This document shows, piece by piece, positions 25,142 through 33,286 of a DNA stretch of 33,624 nt. The DNA is from Bacteroidota bacterium. GTDB taxonomy: Bacteria > Bacteroidota > Bacteroidia > Chitinophagales > Chitinophagaceae. The notes under the pieces were generated by a model. That model searched no databases and had not been told where the DNA came from. It worked only from the letters and a program-made list of their open reading frames with translations. The position numbers and the translations under genes were made by a program. The stretch's first letter is position 1; each line of letters begins with the position of its first letter. The DNA lies in NCBI GenBank assembly GCA_013288445.1, contig JABDBX010000016.1, positions 1 through 33,624 on the forward strand, written 5' to 3'.

Positions 25142-26809
25142 TTATTCTTTCACGAACCGGCTGTTTTGTTCTATCCCATCCTGTCGGTACAATACATCGT
25201 ACAGCCCGTTTGATAATTTGCTCACGTCGGCTTCGTAACGGTTCCCGTTTTTATTAATAGCTACGTTCATCACCTGGCCAAGCGTATTAAATACCTGTAT
25301 CGTTGGTATTGATCCGCTAACCATGCTCTCTATGTTGAGCTTATCATGCGCCGGATTTGGGTAGATATTGACGTATTGTTGCTGGCTTATTTTAGACACA
25401 CCGGCCGTTACGGTGCTTTGATACACCGCCCAGGCCGTATCTGCTACTATCTTTATGTTGGTGAAGTTTGCATCGGGGCAGCCGCCACCAGCGCCCGTGT
25501 CGGTGGTCACGAGCGCCATCACTATGCGCTGGGTGGCGCCCGCATTAAGGGTAAAGTCGTTGCTGGTAATAATAAACCGCCGGTCGCCGGGATTATTACT
25601 ACAGTTACATTCCGACCATTTTGTGGTGTCTCCCGGATCGCCGGTGTAAACGTAGTTGCAGTTTGGTCCAGCCCCGTGACCGTAGCTCATTATTCCCCTA
25701 CCTGTAAAATCGTTGGTAAAATGGGCGCCGCTCCTTATTCTTGAGCGGAGGTAGTGGTCATATTCCGTATCTACCATAGGGTTACCGATAATTGATAGAT
25801 CATTATTGTAATACGTAAAGCTGCCCGCAGGCGCATAGCTTGTTCCTGCATCACCCGGCATCACTATCATCGTCAACCCCACAATTGGTACACTGGTGCC
25901 ATAAGAATTGAGCGGATGGCCACCGGCTACACCATCATCGGTAGTGCCGTTATAACAGATGCCCATCCTGTGCGAGGAATCGAACCCGATGAAGTCATCA
26001 AGATAGTAGCCCAGGTCCACGTCATCAAACTGCCCCATCCTGAAATTGTGGTAGTCGTTAACCGATTTATTGGCAACGTAGTATTCGTAAAAAACCACGT
26101 TATCAACAAGTGTATTTCGGTGAAAGCCATAGCACATAGCGTGTACTTCAACCCCCAATGGTTTGCCTTTAGTTTCGTTGTGAGACGGGCCGTTGTCGTT
26201 GAATACCCACCACAACGCCTGGTCGCCCTTAATATCCGGGAACTCGCCCAGTAGCGGCTCGTATATGCCGTTGCCATTAAGGTCTATGAACGGGGCCATG
26301 TCATCTGTAACCGTAAGCGAAATGCCGAGGTTGCCGGTGGCGTACGTATTCCCCTTCCCCGGCCAGGTAAGTATTGAAGCAGGGGTGTTGGCTATGGTAT
26401 GGGAACTTAATCCCAGGAAGGTAAGAATATCTGTCAGGTTCACCTTCCAAATTTTGGCCCATGCGTGCGATGTTGCATAGTTTATGGAGTCGCCTGTGCT
26501 TATTGGCCCCGGCCAGTAGTCGTTCCCGTTTTGCCGGTAAGTGGCTGCGGCTATATGCAATTGTCCGCCCGGGTCGTAGCCCGACATCCACAACGAACTG
26601 GCAAAATTGATACTTGCAGGGTAGTTTTTAGGAAAATAGCAATGTGCCACCTCCAGGTCAGGGTTCCACCACATATCGCCATGAACCAATACCGAGGCAT
26701 TGATATTGTTGATGTTTATGGAATCAATGGTATTGAAGGGAATCTGGCCATAAGAAAGGTTGGCTGACAGGATACTCAGCATAAGTAACACAATAGAGCG
26801 TTTCTTCAT
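25142..26809 (-). CDS. T9SS type A sorting-domain protein, paralogue 1
   Basis: 555 aa, the first of the three tandem copies in transcription order and the one with a promoter. Signal peptide RSIVLLMLSILSANLSYGQ. Same body blocks as the others (HGDMWWNP, YRQNGNDYWPGP, AWAKIWKVNLTDI, DDMAPFIDLNGNGIYEPLLG, DIKGDQALWWVFNDNGP) and a sorting tail YVNIYPNPAHDKLNIESMVS, then VFNTLGQVM, ending RFVKE. Its tail is closest to paralogue 2, whereas parts of its middle (HNFRMGQFDDVDLGYYLDDF, TNDFTGRG, NPGDRRFIITSNDF) are closer to paralogue 3. Such a mosaic suggests gene conversion between copies. Confidence 0.88.
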   Translation of the reverse strand: MKKRSIVLLMLSILSANLSYGQIPFNTIDSININNINASVLVHGDMWWNPDLEVAHCYFPKNYPASINFASSLWMSGYDPGGQLHIAAATYRQNGNDYWPGPISTGDSINYATSHAWAKIWKVNLTDILTFLGLSSHTIANTPASILTWPGKGNTYATGNLGISLTVTDDMAPFIDLNGNGIYEPLLGEFPDIKGDQALWWVFNDNGPSHNETKGKPLGVEVHAMCYGFHRNTLVDNVVFYEYYVANKSVNDYHNFRMGQFDDVDLGYYLDDFIGFDSSHRMGICYNGTTDDGVAGGHPLNSYGTSVPIVGLTMIVMPGDAGTSYAPAGSFTYYNNDLSIIGNPMVDTEYDHYLRSRIRSGAHFTNDFTGRGIMSYGHGAGPNCNYVYTGDPGDTTKWSECNCSNNPGDRRFIITSNDFTLNAGATQRIVMALVTTDTGAGGGCPDANFTNIKIVADTAWAVYQSTVTAGVSKISQQQYVNIYPNPAHDKLNIESMVSGSIPTIQVFNTLGQVMNVAINKNGNRYEADVSKLSNGLYDVLYRQDGIEQNSRFVKE

Positions 26810-26895
26810 AAAATGGAATTAGGTTACCAATATAAAGCAGGACATGCTTCTTATAACTATAGACGTAAAAAAAGGGGGAGTTCTTGGGTGAGAAA

Positions 26896-26903
26896 CAAAG
26901 ATA
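26896..26903 (-). promoter_or_regulatory. -7 promoter element of the T9SS paralogue block
   Basis: TATCTTTG on the minus strand matches TAnnTTTG, 86 bases upstream of ATG 26809 and just after the DUF58 stop at 26912. No clear -33 box. The implied leader is about 80 nt. Confidence 0.45.
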
Positions 26904-26911
26904 TTTTTCTT

Positions 26912-28252
26912 TTACACCATTTGCCGGGCCTTCAATTCCAGGTATTTGTTGATTATGTCAATCGTGAGGGTTTGGGGCGTGGTGAGTATAGATAGCACAC
27001 CATGCCGCCGTAGCTCTTTAACTATTAGCCGCTTTTCCAGGTCGAATTGGTCGGCTATTGTTTTTATGTAGATGCCCTCAATATTATCTGGGGTGGATTC
27101 GTGTATTTCTTTTAGCAGCGTATTTTGGAAAAAGACAACGCAGGTAAGATGCCGCTGTGCAATTTTTTTCAGAAAGGGCAGTTGCCGCTCTAACGATGAG
27201 TAAGTCTCGAAATTGGTGAACAGCAATACCAGGCTGCGTTGGGTTATACCCCGGTGCACGGTACTCCATACTGCTTCGTAGTCGCTTTCTTTAAATTGGG
27301 TTTGCTGTTTGTAAAGCGTGTCCAATATTCGGTGTAGCTGGTTTGGCCGCCGGTCTGCCGCAATAATATCATTTACCTTGTCGGAAAATGTTATGAGGCC
27401 GGCCTTATCCTGTTTCAGCAAGGCCACATTCAGCAGTGCCAGGCTGGCATTTATGGAATGGTCGAGAAGGGTCATACCTTCAAACGGCATCTTCATGTTG
27501 CGGCCCTTGTCTATGAGGCAGTATATCTGCTGTTGCCGGGCGTCTGTGAAGGTATTCACCATCAGGTTGCTGCTGCGGGCGGTGGCCTTCCAGTTTATGG
27601 TACGCACATCATCGCCCTGCACATAATCCTTTATCTTCTCAAACTCCAGGCTGTGGCCCACCCTGCGGATCTTTTTTACCCCACTCAGCGTATTGCCGCT
27701 TACGGCCAGCAACTGGTACCTTCTCAGTTGCTGGTAAGAAGGATAAACCTTCACCACCACAGGCTCTGCCGTCTTAAAACGCCGCTGCACAAAACCTATG
27801 GGGCTGGAAGCATAGCACAGCAAATTGCCGAACCCAAACTCGCCGCGCGACAAGGGACGCAACTTATAGGTTACGGTTTCCCGCGACCTGTACCCGATAG
27901 CCACGGCTAAATGAAAATTGCGCTCCTGGAACTGGAAAGGAAGTTCTTCAATAAGCGCACCTTTTATCTTGAAAGGAAACGAATTAGAAAGAGAAAGGGT
28001 AACCAGGTTCTCATCACCGATACTGAACCGCGGCGACATGATACGCACCGCATTCATACCCCCTTTGAAAAAAAAGAGCAAGGCATAATCCACAAAAGTG
28101 AGCAGCAGCACAAAGCCGGTGAACGCCAATACCGGCTGGTATAAAAAATGAACAAAGTAAGCAAGGAACAACAAAATGACACAAGCGCCCAGCAGCAAAA
28201 ACCATCGCTTGCTGATGTAGAGGTCTGAGATGTATTTGCTGAGGGATTTCAA
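26912..28252 (-). CDS. DUF58 domain protein (MoxR-associated, vWA-like)
   Basis: 446 aa. Two membrane segments at about residues 17-35 and 40-62, then a beta-rich part and the DUF58 core at 207-231 (KDYVQGDDVRTINWKATARS; Tyr210, Trp221 and Arg226 are family-conserved). A vWA-like region follows with a degenerate metal site (CLIDKGRNM, 246-253). DUF58 proteins pair with MoxR AAA+ ATPases, which are thought to act as chaperones for vWA-type partners. Normally the gene directly follows moxR; here it starts 910 bases after the MoxR stop, beyond an inserted pair of genes on the other strand, and has its own -7 element. Confidence 0.9.
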   Translation of the reverse strand: MKSLSKYISDLYISKRWFLLLGACVILLFLAYFVHFLYQPVLAFTGFVLLLTFVDYALLFFFKGGMNAVRIMSPRFSIGDENLVTLSLSNSFPFKIKGALIEELPFQFQERNFHLAVAIGYRSRETVTYKLRPLSRGEFGFGNLLCYASSPIGFVQRRFKTAEPVVVKVYPSYQQLRRYQLLAVSGNTLSGVKKIRRVGHSLEFEKIKDYVQGDDVRTINWKATARSSNLMVNTFTDARQQQIYCLIDKGRNMKMPFEGMTLLDHSINASLALLNVALLKQDKAGLITFSDKVNDIIAADRRPNQLHRILDTLYKQQTQFKESDYEAVWSTVHRGITQRSLVLLFTNFETYSSLERQLPFLKKIAQRHLTCVVFFQNTLLKEIHESTPDNIEGIYIKTIADQFDLEKRLIVKELRRHGVLSILTTPQTLTIDIINKYLELKARQMV

Positions 28253-28295
28253 TGGGAATTATGGGCTGAAACTTTGCTTTTTTTGGTCGCAAAAA

Positions 28296-28303
28296 CAAAT
28301 TTA
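28296..28303 (-). promoter_or_regulatory. Likely own promoter -7 element of the DUF58 gene
   Basis: TAAATTTG on the minus strand matches TAnnTTTG and lies 43 bases upstream of ATG 28252. No TTG at standard distance. It would let DUF58 be expressed although it is cut off from the MoxR transcript by the intervening region. Confidence 0.4.
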
Positions 28304-28352
28304 CAATGTTTTATACATCTCGCCGCATAAGTTTGTGCAATGATAAACGGGC

Positions 28353-28503
28353 AAGCCCGATAGGGCTTAAATGATGAATAGCCACCGGTGAAACCGGTGG
28401 GAAAATAGATGTGGTCATTGAACCCCGGCGGGGTTCAACTGGTATAACCCTGAAGACTCCGGGTTGCACCCGGAGCTATTCACATTAAAGCCTTCCAGGC
28501 TTT
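28353..28503. repeat. Array of five consecutive short hairpins
   Basis: Five separate palindromes fall within 151 bases: AAGCCC-GATA-GGGCTT (28353-28368), CCACCGGT-GAA-ACCGGTGG (28382-28400), TTGAACCCC-GGC-GGGGTTCAA (28418-28438), CTCCGGGT-TGC-ACCCGGAG (28457-28475) and AAAGCCT-TCC-AGGCTTT (28487-28503). Four have loops of exactly 3 nt. Centre spacings are about 30, 37, 38 and 29 bases. The last is followed by TT and could weakly terminate plus-strand transcription. They fill the gene-free stretch 28253-28661 together with two promoter elements. Reminiscent of REP clusters; no coding frame spans them convincingly. Confidence 0.85.
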
Positions 28504-28636
28504 TTAAATTCAATGCACATTTTTATCCGGCGTATAGTATAGATGAACGGATGTATCAATAGTCGGTATCTTTTTCCCGACCACAACCAATATGAAACTA
28601 CGGCAACATAATCTCAAAATAATTATTCCGATTGCT

Positions 28637-28644
28637 TATTTTTG
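28637..28644 (+). promoter_or_regulatory. -7 promoter element for the DUF4160/DUF2442 pair
   Basis: TATTTTTG matches TAnnTTTG and ends 17 bases before ATG 28662, the same spacing as at the PagL-like gene. No -33 box is visible. It lies inside the longer frame that starts at TTG 28632, which argues for the 28662 start. Confidence 0.45.
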
Positions 28645-28661
28645 CAATAACAATATCTGTT

Positions 28662-28892
28662 ATGCCAGAACTGTTCAGGTTTTTCGGAATGAAATTTTTC
28701 TTTTTTAGTTTGGAGCATCTGCCTATGCATATCCATGTCAGAAACGCAGATGGGACTTCAAAATTTGAAGTTGACCCTGTGAAATTGGTTGAAAGTAAAG
28801 GAATGAAAGTAAAGGATCTTTCTCTTGCGGAAGCCCTGATAGAAGAGAAAAGAGAAGAGATCGTAGCAAAATGGAAAGAAATTCACGGATAA
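28662..28892 (+). CDS. DUF4160 domain protein
   Basis: 76 aa. The sequence PELFRFFGMKFFFFSLEHLP followed by MHIHVRN and a Lys/Glu-rich helical end is characteristic of DUF4160, small proteins with a conserved E-H-x-P-x-H-x-H motif (here EHLPMHIHV). The His cluster suggests metal or nucleic-acid binding, which is unproven. DUF4160 genes commonly sit directly before DUF2442 genes, as here (15 bases apart), and the pair is often treated as a toxin-antitoxin candidate. It is transcribed against the surrounding cluster. Confidence 0.85.
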   Translation: MPELFRFFGMKFFFFSLEHLPMHIHVRNADGTSKFEVDPVKLVESKGMKVKDLSLAEALIEEKREEIVAKWKEIHG

Positions 28893-28907
28893 TTTATTCG
28901 ATAGGTT

Positions 28908-29147
28908 ATGAAGATAGAAAAAGTTTGGTTTGACGAGGAGAATATATACATAGTAACCGACAGCGGGCACACTATTGGAAATCCGTTACGGTGGTTTCAG
29001 CGTTTGGCCAATGCTACGCCTGCACAAAAAAACAATTACGAAATAGGGCCATTTTCAGAAAGCATCCATTGGCCGGATATTGACGAAGATCTAAGTCTTG
29101 AGAGCTTTTTTGATTTCAAGAGAGAACTGCACTACGCTAAAATATAA
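28908..29147 (+). CDS. DUF2442 domain protein
   Basis: 79 aa. The order VWFDEENIYIVTDSGHTIGN, then PLRWFQRLANATPAQKNNYE, then IHWPDIDEDLSLESFF matches the DUF2442 family (conserved P-L-x-W-F and I-x-W-P-x-I-D-E-D-L). It is the usual partner of DUF4160. Its stop lies 15 bases from the convergent MoxR stop at 29163. Molecular function unknown; a regulatory or antitoxin role is only an inference from pairing. Confidence 0.87.
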   Translation: MKIEKVWFDEENIYIVTDSGHTIGNPLRWFQRLANATPAQKNNYEIGPFSESIHWPDIDEDLSLESFFDFKRELHYAKI

Positions 29148-29162
29148 GATTCCCGAAAAACC

Positions 29163-30146
29163 TTACCTCGGTATCTCCATCCTTCCTATTATTTCCTTAA
29201 TTACATCATCCGTTGTGGCTCCTTCCATTTCCCGCTCGGGAGTAAGGCCTATACGATGGCGAAGTACAGCCGGGGCAGCCTGCAATATATCTTCGGGTAT
29301 CACAAAAGTTCGCCCGCGCAATACACTGAAGGCTTTTGATATTTGCAACAGAGCTATCGAAGCCCGTGGCGATGCACCGAGGTACAACGACCGGTCGTTG
29401 CGGGTTTCCCATATGATACGTGCTACAAACTCCAGCAACTTGGGCTCTATATGTGTAGCCCGTACCTGCATCCGCGCGTTGGCCAATACCTCCGGAGTTA
29501 TTACCGGCTTCATATTTGCCAGCAATTCAGTGATCTCGTACTGGTTATGGCGCTCCAATATTTTTACTTCTTCTTCAAGCGAAGGATAGCCTACTGTTAT
29601 CTTCACAAGGAACCGGTCCAGTTGGGCTTCCGGCAGACGATAAGTGCCTTCATGCTCTATAGGGTTTTGGGTGGCAATTACCATGAAAGGCGACTGCATT
29701 TTGTGGGTAAGCCCATCTACAGTTACCTGCCGCTCTTCCATCACCTCAAACAGCGCCGATTGTGTTTTGGCGGGAGCGCGGTTTATCTCATCTATAAGCA
29801 CTATGTTGCTGAATATAGGACCTGACTTGAACTGGAAGCTGGAAGTTTGCGGGTTGAATATACTGGCGCCTACCACGTCACTCGGCATCAGGTCTGGGGT
29901 GAACTGCAGCCGCGAGAACCGGGTATCTATGAGCTTGGAAAGAAGTTTTGCAGTAAGGGTCTTGGCAACGCCGGGCACACCCTCTATCAGTATATGCCCA
30001 TCGGCTAGCAAGCCTGCGAGCAATTGTTCCACCATGCCGTGCTGCCCCACGATCACCTGGTGAATGCTTGCTTCTACCAGTTCCACCAACTGGGTAAGCG
30101 GCTGTATGGTACTGTCCTGTGTCTGCTCTTGTAATTCCGGTTCCAT
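29163..30146 (-). CDS. MoxR-family AAA+ ATPase
   Basis: 327 aa, standard length. Walker A GVPGVAKT at residues 56-63 (Lys62), Walker B LIDE at 117-120, sensor 1 ATQNP at 158-162, and LPEAQLDRF at 171-179. The family acts as a chaperone-like ATPase for vWA/DUF58 partners. Its ATG follows the DUF4350 stop with no gap (30146/30147), so it is co-translated with the upstream genes. The downstream partner DUF58 has been moved away by an insertion. Confidence 0.95.
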   Translation of the reverse strand: MEPELQEQTQDSTIQPLTQLVELVEASIHQVIVGQHGMVEQLLAGLLADGHILIEGVPGVAKTLTAKLLSKLIDTRFSRLQFTPDLMPSDVVGASIFNPQTSSFQFKSGPIFSNIVLIDEINRAPAKTQSALFEVMEERQVTVDGLTHKMQSPFMVIATQNPIEHEGTYRLPEAQLDRFLVKITVGYPSLEEEVKILERHNQYEITELLANMKPVITPEVLANARMQVRATHIEPKLLEFVARIIWETRNDRSLYLGASPRASIALLQISKAFSVLRGRTFVIPEDILQAAPAVLRHRIGLTPEREMEGATTDDVIKEIIGRMEIPR

Positions 30147-31418
30147 TTAATGCTTCTTTTTATAAAATTGCTGAATGGTGTTATATAGCTGGTAAAGATA
30201 CGCGTCATCTGTTTTCGCATCGCCCAATTTTATTTCATGGATCATCTCCATAAGCCCGCGCACGGTAGCCTCTGGCTGGCCGGACTTGATGGTGAGCTGC
30301 TGTATGAAATTTTCGTTAAGCAGGTTGGTGTTCAGAAAGTAGTGCATCCGCACCCACTCCAGGAACTGCTGCACCATTTTCTCTGCAAGATTGGCGTGGT
30401 GGCCCTTGTTGTAGTATAGCCTACCCACAGTCTCCACAAACGAAACCGACTCGTTCCTAAGCGGGGCAATAATAGGTATGATCCGTTGCTTTCTTTTTCC
30501 CTCAAACAACACGTATAGCAGCAGCGCCATCAACGCCAGCAACATCGCATATTTGGTTGCCGGATACTTCCACAGCCCGCCGAGGCTGGACGACTCGGCC
30601 GCTCGTTTGGCATAAATGCACCAGTAGAGGTGGGTAATATCGCCTGGGAATGCTTGCCAGATACCAGATAGGTACTGCTCATTGCCGTCCTGCAAAAGGA
30701 AATAATTAGAGAGCGCCAGCGGCGCCGCATGTAGCGTAAGGTGGCCCTTGCCATACGGGTAGCGCACAAAATCGGGGTGGGTACCGGCAAAGCCTAATGT
30801 ATCGGGATAGGTCCATTCGCTATATACTATATTGCCCGAATCATCGGTATCATGTACCGTAGTATTTGGGTTATCTAACGGCACATCGAAATAGCCTTTT
30901 AAAAACCGGCCACTATACCCATATCTTTTCCCCGGCTGGCTATTCAGTTCCAGCACATTCTTATTCTCCCCAAATGTTTTTACGCCAAAGAGGTCCACAT
31001 AGTCTTCCATCCCTCCTGTTTTATAACATTGCAACTCGCTCTGTATCTTACTATCGAACCGGCTGCCGAATATTACCACTTCATTGCCGTCCCTGATAAA
31101 TTTTTTCAGCTCCGCCCATTCTTCATCTGAGAGGTAAAAATCGAGCCCTTCCATAATAAGCAGCGACCGGTTGTAATTACTGTATTTCATTTTGGCATCC
31201 ATGTCATCAAACCGGAACCGGCCCGACAATGTTTCCATCGCCACTCCAGGAAAATAATATTTCAATGACTGGTACGCCAGGTAGGTGCCATAAGGGCTTT
31301 TGTCTTCGTAGCCCAGGGTAATGCGCCATTTCATGCGCTCCACGGTAGCCTTGTCTGGCTTGCAACCAGGCAGCAGCAGTAACAGTAGCCCAATAATTAC
31401 ATACCTGCCCTTGCTCAT
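30147..31418 (-). CDS. DUF4350 domain protein
   Basis: 423 aa. A hydrophobic N-terminus ends in LLPGC (Cys19), a possible lipobox. Residues about 35-260 form a periplasmic domain of the DUF4350/GldG-like type (DKSPYGTYLAYQSLKYYFPG, then EGLDFYLSDEEWAELKKFI, then VVIFGSRFD). A membrane segment at about 290-306 (YAMLLALMALLLYVLF) and a cytoplasmic helical tail follow. In Bacteroidota this protein sits between DUF4129 and MoxR, as here. It overlaps DUF4129 by 4 bases (ATGA) and abuts MoxR. Exact role unknown. Confidence 0.87.
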   Translation of the reverse strand: MSKGRYVIIGLLLLLLPGCKPDKATVERMKWRITLGYEDKSPYGTYLAYQSLKYYFPGVAMETLSGRFRFDDMDAKMKYSNYNRSLLIMEGLDFYLSDEEWAELKKFIRDGNEVVIFGSRFDSKIQSELQCYKTGGMEDYVDLFGVKTFGENKNVLELNSQPGKRYGYSGRFLKGYFDVPLDNPNTTVHDTDDSGNIVYSEWTYPDTLGFAGTHPDFVRYPYGKGHLTLHAAPLALSNYFLLQDGNEQYLSGIWQAFPGDITHLYWCIYAKRAAESSSLGGLWKYPATKYAMLLALMALLLYVLFEGKRKQRIIPIIAPLRNESVSFVETVGRLYYNKGHHANLAEKMVQQFLEWVRMHYFLNTNLLNENFIQQLTIKSGQPEATVRGLMEMIHEIKLGDAKTDDAYLYQLYNTIQQFYKKKH

Positions 31419-32110
31419 CTCCTCAGTTGGGTTTTCAAGTTATCGAAGGTGGCCAGGTATTCCTGGTATGCAGCGGCCGAAGGCGGGTAATTCCCGTACC
31501 AGGTATATTCGTATTGCCTCGAAAGCTGTTTGAAGGGTTGTTTATAATCGGTTGTTACCAGCTCTGAATAATATTCGTAATTGGTTTTATCGCTGCGGTA
31601 CTTTATCAACTCTCGCTCCTGCAGCAGTTGTAGCAGCCACATATAGCTATAGCGCACAGCAAGCCGCACATCATTGTTTGCCGATGCCTTTTGAAGAAGC
31701 GCCTCCCAGTTAGTATTTGCAATATCCTCTTCTTCCTGTTTCGGCCCCTCATCGCTCATTATTTTTTTGGTCCTGCTAAACAGAAAGCTATCCTTGCTGA
31801 AAAACAACCTGTAAACCACGTAGCAGCCCATACCAATGAGAATAAGCCATAGCAGCGCATTCCCAAACCCACTGCCAAAAAAGGAAAACAGCCCGCGCAG
31901 AAACTTTTGAATGAAACCGGTATTATAGTGTTTTGGCGGGGTTACCTGCTCACTATCATTTTTATAGCCAAAGGCTTTGTTGCCGGTGAGTTGCTGCCAT
32001 TGCGCCGGACTCATAGTACGCTGGGCATATGCGCACGGGCCTCCCGGCTGTAACAGAAAATACAGGCAAAAAAGAAAATAAACAGAACCTCTTTTTAAAA
32101 ACAAATGCAT
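31415..32110 (-). CDS. DUF4129 domain protein
   Basis: 231 aa. Signal-like N-terminus (VYFLFCLYFLLQPGG), a short periplasmic part, a membrane segment at about 84-101 (ALLWLILIGMGCYVVYRL), then the cytoplasmic DUF4129 helical domain with VRLAVRYSYMWLLQLLQERE, then KTNYEYYSEL and YEYTWYGNYP. A member of the MoxR membrane cluster; function not established. It is separated from SpoIIM by 110 bases containing overlapping hairpins, so transcription may be modulated there. Confidence 0.88.
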   Translation of the reverse strand: MHLFLKRGSVYFLFCLYFLLQPGGPCAYAQRTMSPAQWQQLTGNKAFGYKNDSEQVTPPKHYNTGFIQKFLRGLFSFFGSGFGNALLWLILIGMGCYVVYRLFFSKDSFLFSRTKKIMSDEGPKQEEEDIANTNWEALLQKASANNDVRLAVRYSYMWLLQLLQERELIKYRSDKTNYEYYSELVTTDYKQPFKQLSRQYEYTWYGNYPPSAAAYQEYLATFDNLKTQLRR

Positions 32111-32143
32111 ACTCTTTACCCATGTTTACCTATAAACCCCGAC

Positions 32144-32179
32144 CCTCCCGATATAAAAATCGGGACATGTTCCGGGAGG
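32144..32179 (-). promoter_or_regulatory. Overlapping alternative hairpins between SpoIIM and DUF4129 genes
   Basis: The segment CCTCCCGAT (32144-32152) can pair either with ATCGGGA (32159-32165) or, over the longer span, with CGGGAGG (32173-32179); CGGGA (32161-32165) can also pair with TTCCG. These stems exclude each other. The layout recalls attenuators, but also the palindromic repeats elsewhere in the window, and no T-tract is seen on the minus strand. Confidence 0.4.
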
Positions 32180-32220
32180 TGTTATGAACCTAAGCACTAC
32201 CCTATTGACCAATCGCCTTA

Positions 32221-33180
32221 TTACCCTATTACCTCATTAACCAACTTCCTCCTCCCCACCAAAATAGGGTAAACAATAAAATACCACACAATAAATGTTG
32301 CAGACGACAATAGAATAGTAAGGCTGAGCCACAACGGCATACCGGTATGACGAGTAACAAACCCCTCGAAAAAGGCTGCCACTATAAATATGGGTACAAG
32401 GCTTATGATGATCTTTATACTGTCTGACGCGGCCTGCTTCAGTGACTGTAGCCGGGTATAGGTACCAGGGAACAGCAGCGAATTGCCTATAATAAGCCCC
32501 GCACAACCTGCTATAACAATGGCCGAAAGTTCCAACGTGCCATGAATAAAGACAACAAGGATAGACTGGAAGCCAATGTTGTGATGAAAGAACATAAACT
32601 CAAATACCCCTACCATAAGTCCGTTCTGAAACAAAAAATAAAGGGTGCCTACGCCCGCAAAAATGCCCATAGAGTAACAGAGGAACGCCACTTTTATGTT
32701 ATTGAACGCGATGTAAAAAAACATAGCAAGAGAATTACCGTCCTTATATACCCCGAACGGGTCGCCATTGGCTATGTTGCGCTCCGTCATGTCCACATAG
32801 CTATCGCCCAGTACTGCGCGGGCGAAACTCTGGTCGTTATAGGCAGAGAACACACCCAGGAATACAAAGGCTATAAAGAACAGAAAAGTGAACAGCAATA
32901 CCCGGTGATGTTTCCTTATCACCAGGGGCAGTTCGGTGGTCCAGAAAGTGATAAGCCGTTGCTTCTTTTCTTTCTTGTTCTTATAAATAGACAGGTAAAT
33001 ATTGGCGGCTATACTGTTGATGTAGCGGGACGTATTGCCATGCGGGTAAAAAGTCTTTGCGTAAGAAAGATCATCAACAAGGTAGGTGAAGCGTTTGGCC
33101 ACCTCGTCCGGGTCTTCGGTGGGCTGCTGGTACTCTTCCCACCGGTCGAGGTTTTGCTTTATGAACTGTCCTTCGCGCAT
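32221..33180 (-). CDS. SpoIIM-family (stage II sporulation protein M-like) membrane protein
   Basis: 319 aa. A soluble N-terminus (REGQFIKQNLDRWEEYQQ is the usual start of Bacteroidota members), then five or so membrane segments from residue about 105 with the family block FYIAFNNIKVAFLCYSMGIF, then GLMVGVFEFM, and HGTLELSAIVIAGCAGLIIG. In Firmicutes SpoIIM works with SpoIID/P at the septum; in non-sporulating Bacteroidota it is part of the MoxR cluster and its role is open. An RDD gene often precedes it in related genomes; here the upstream neighbour is the divergent DUF5683 gene instead. Confidence 0.88.
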   Translation of the reverse strand: MREGQFIKQNLDRWEEYQQPTEDPDEVAKRFTYLVDDLSYAKTFYPHGNTSRYINSIAANIYLSIYKNKKEKKQRLITFWTTELPLVIRKHHRVLLFTFLFFIAFVFLGVFSAYNDQSFARAVLGDSYVDMTERNIANGDPFGVYKDGNSLAMFFYIAFNNIKVAFLCYSMGIFAGVGTLYFLFQNGLMVGVFEFMFFHHNIGFQSILVVFIHGTLELSAIVIAGCAGLIIGNSLLFPGTYTRLQSLKQAASDSIKIIISLVPIFIVAAFFEGFVTRHTGMPLWLSLTILLSSATFIVWYFIVYPILVGRRKLVNEVIG

Positions 33181-33254
33181 GAGCTATAAAGATACGGAGG
33201 ATTTATTTTGTTGGTGCGGTACGGCAAAATTTAGCCACACATGCGCATTTGCGT

Positions 33255-33262
33255 TAACTTTG
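33255..33262 (+). promoter_or_regulatory. -7 promoter element for the DUF5683 gene
   Basis: TAACTTTG matches TAnnTTTG and ends 24 bases before TTG 33287. No standard -33 box. It lies in the divergent gap next to the SpoIIM gene. Confidence 0.45.
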
Positions 33263-33286
33263 GGCAATTCTTTTAATGCAATACAT

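Noticed and set aside
32542-33189. Plus-strand open frame of 215 codons opposite the SpoIIM gene
   Set aside because: Antisense shadow; no signal peptide, no domain, and it runs fully within a recognised membrane-protein gene.
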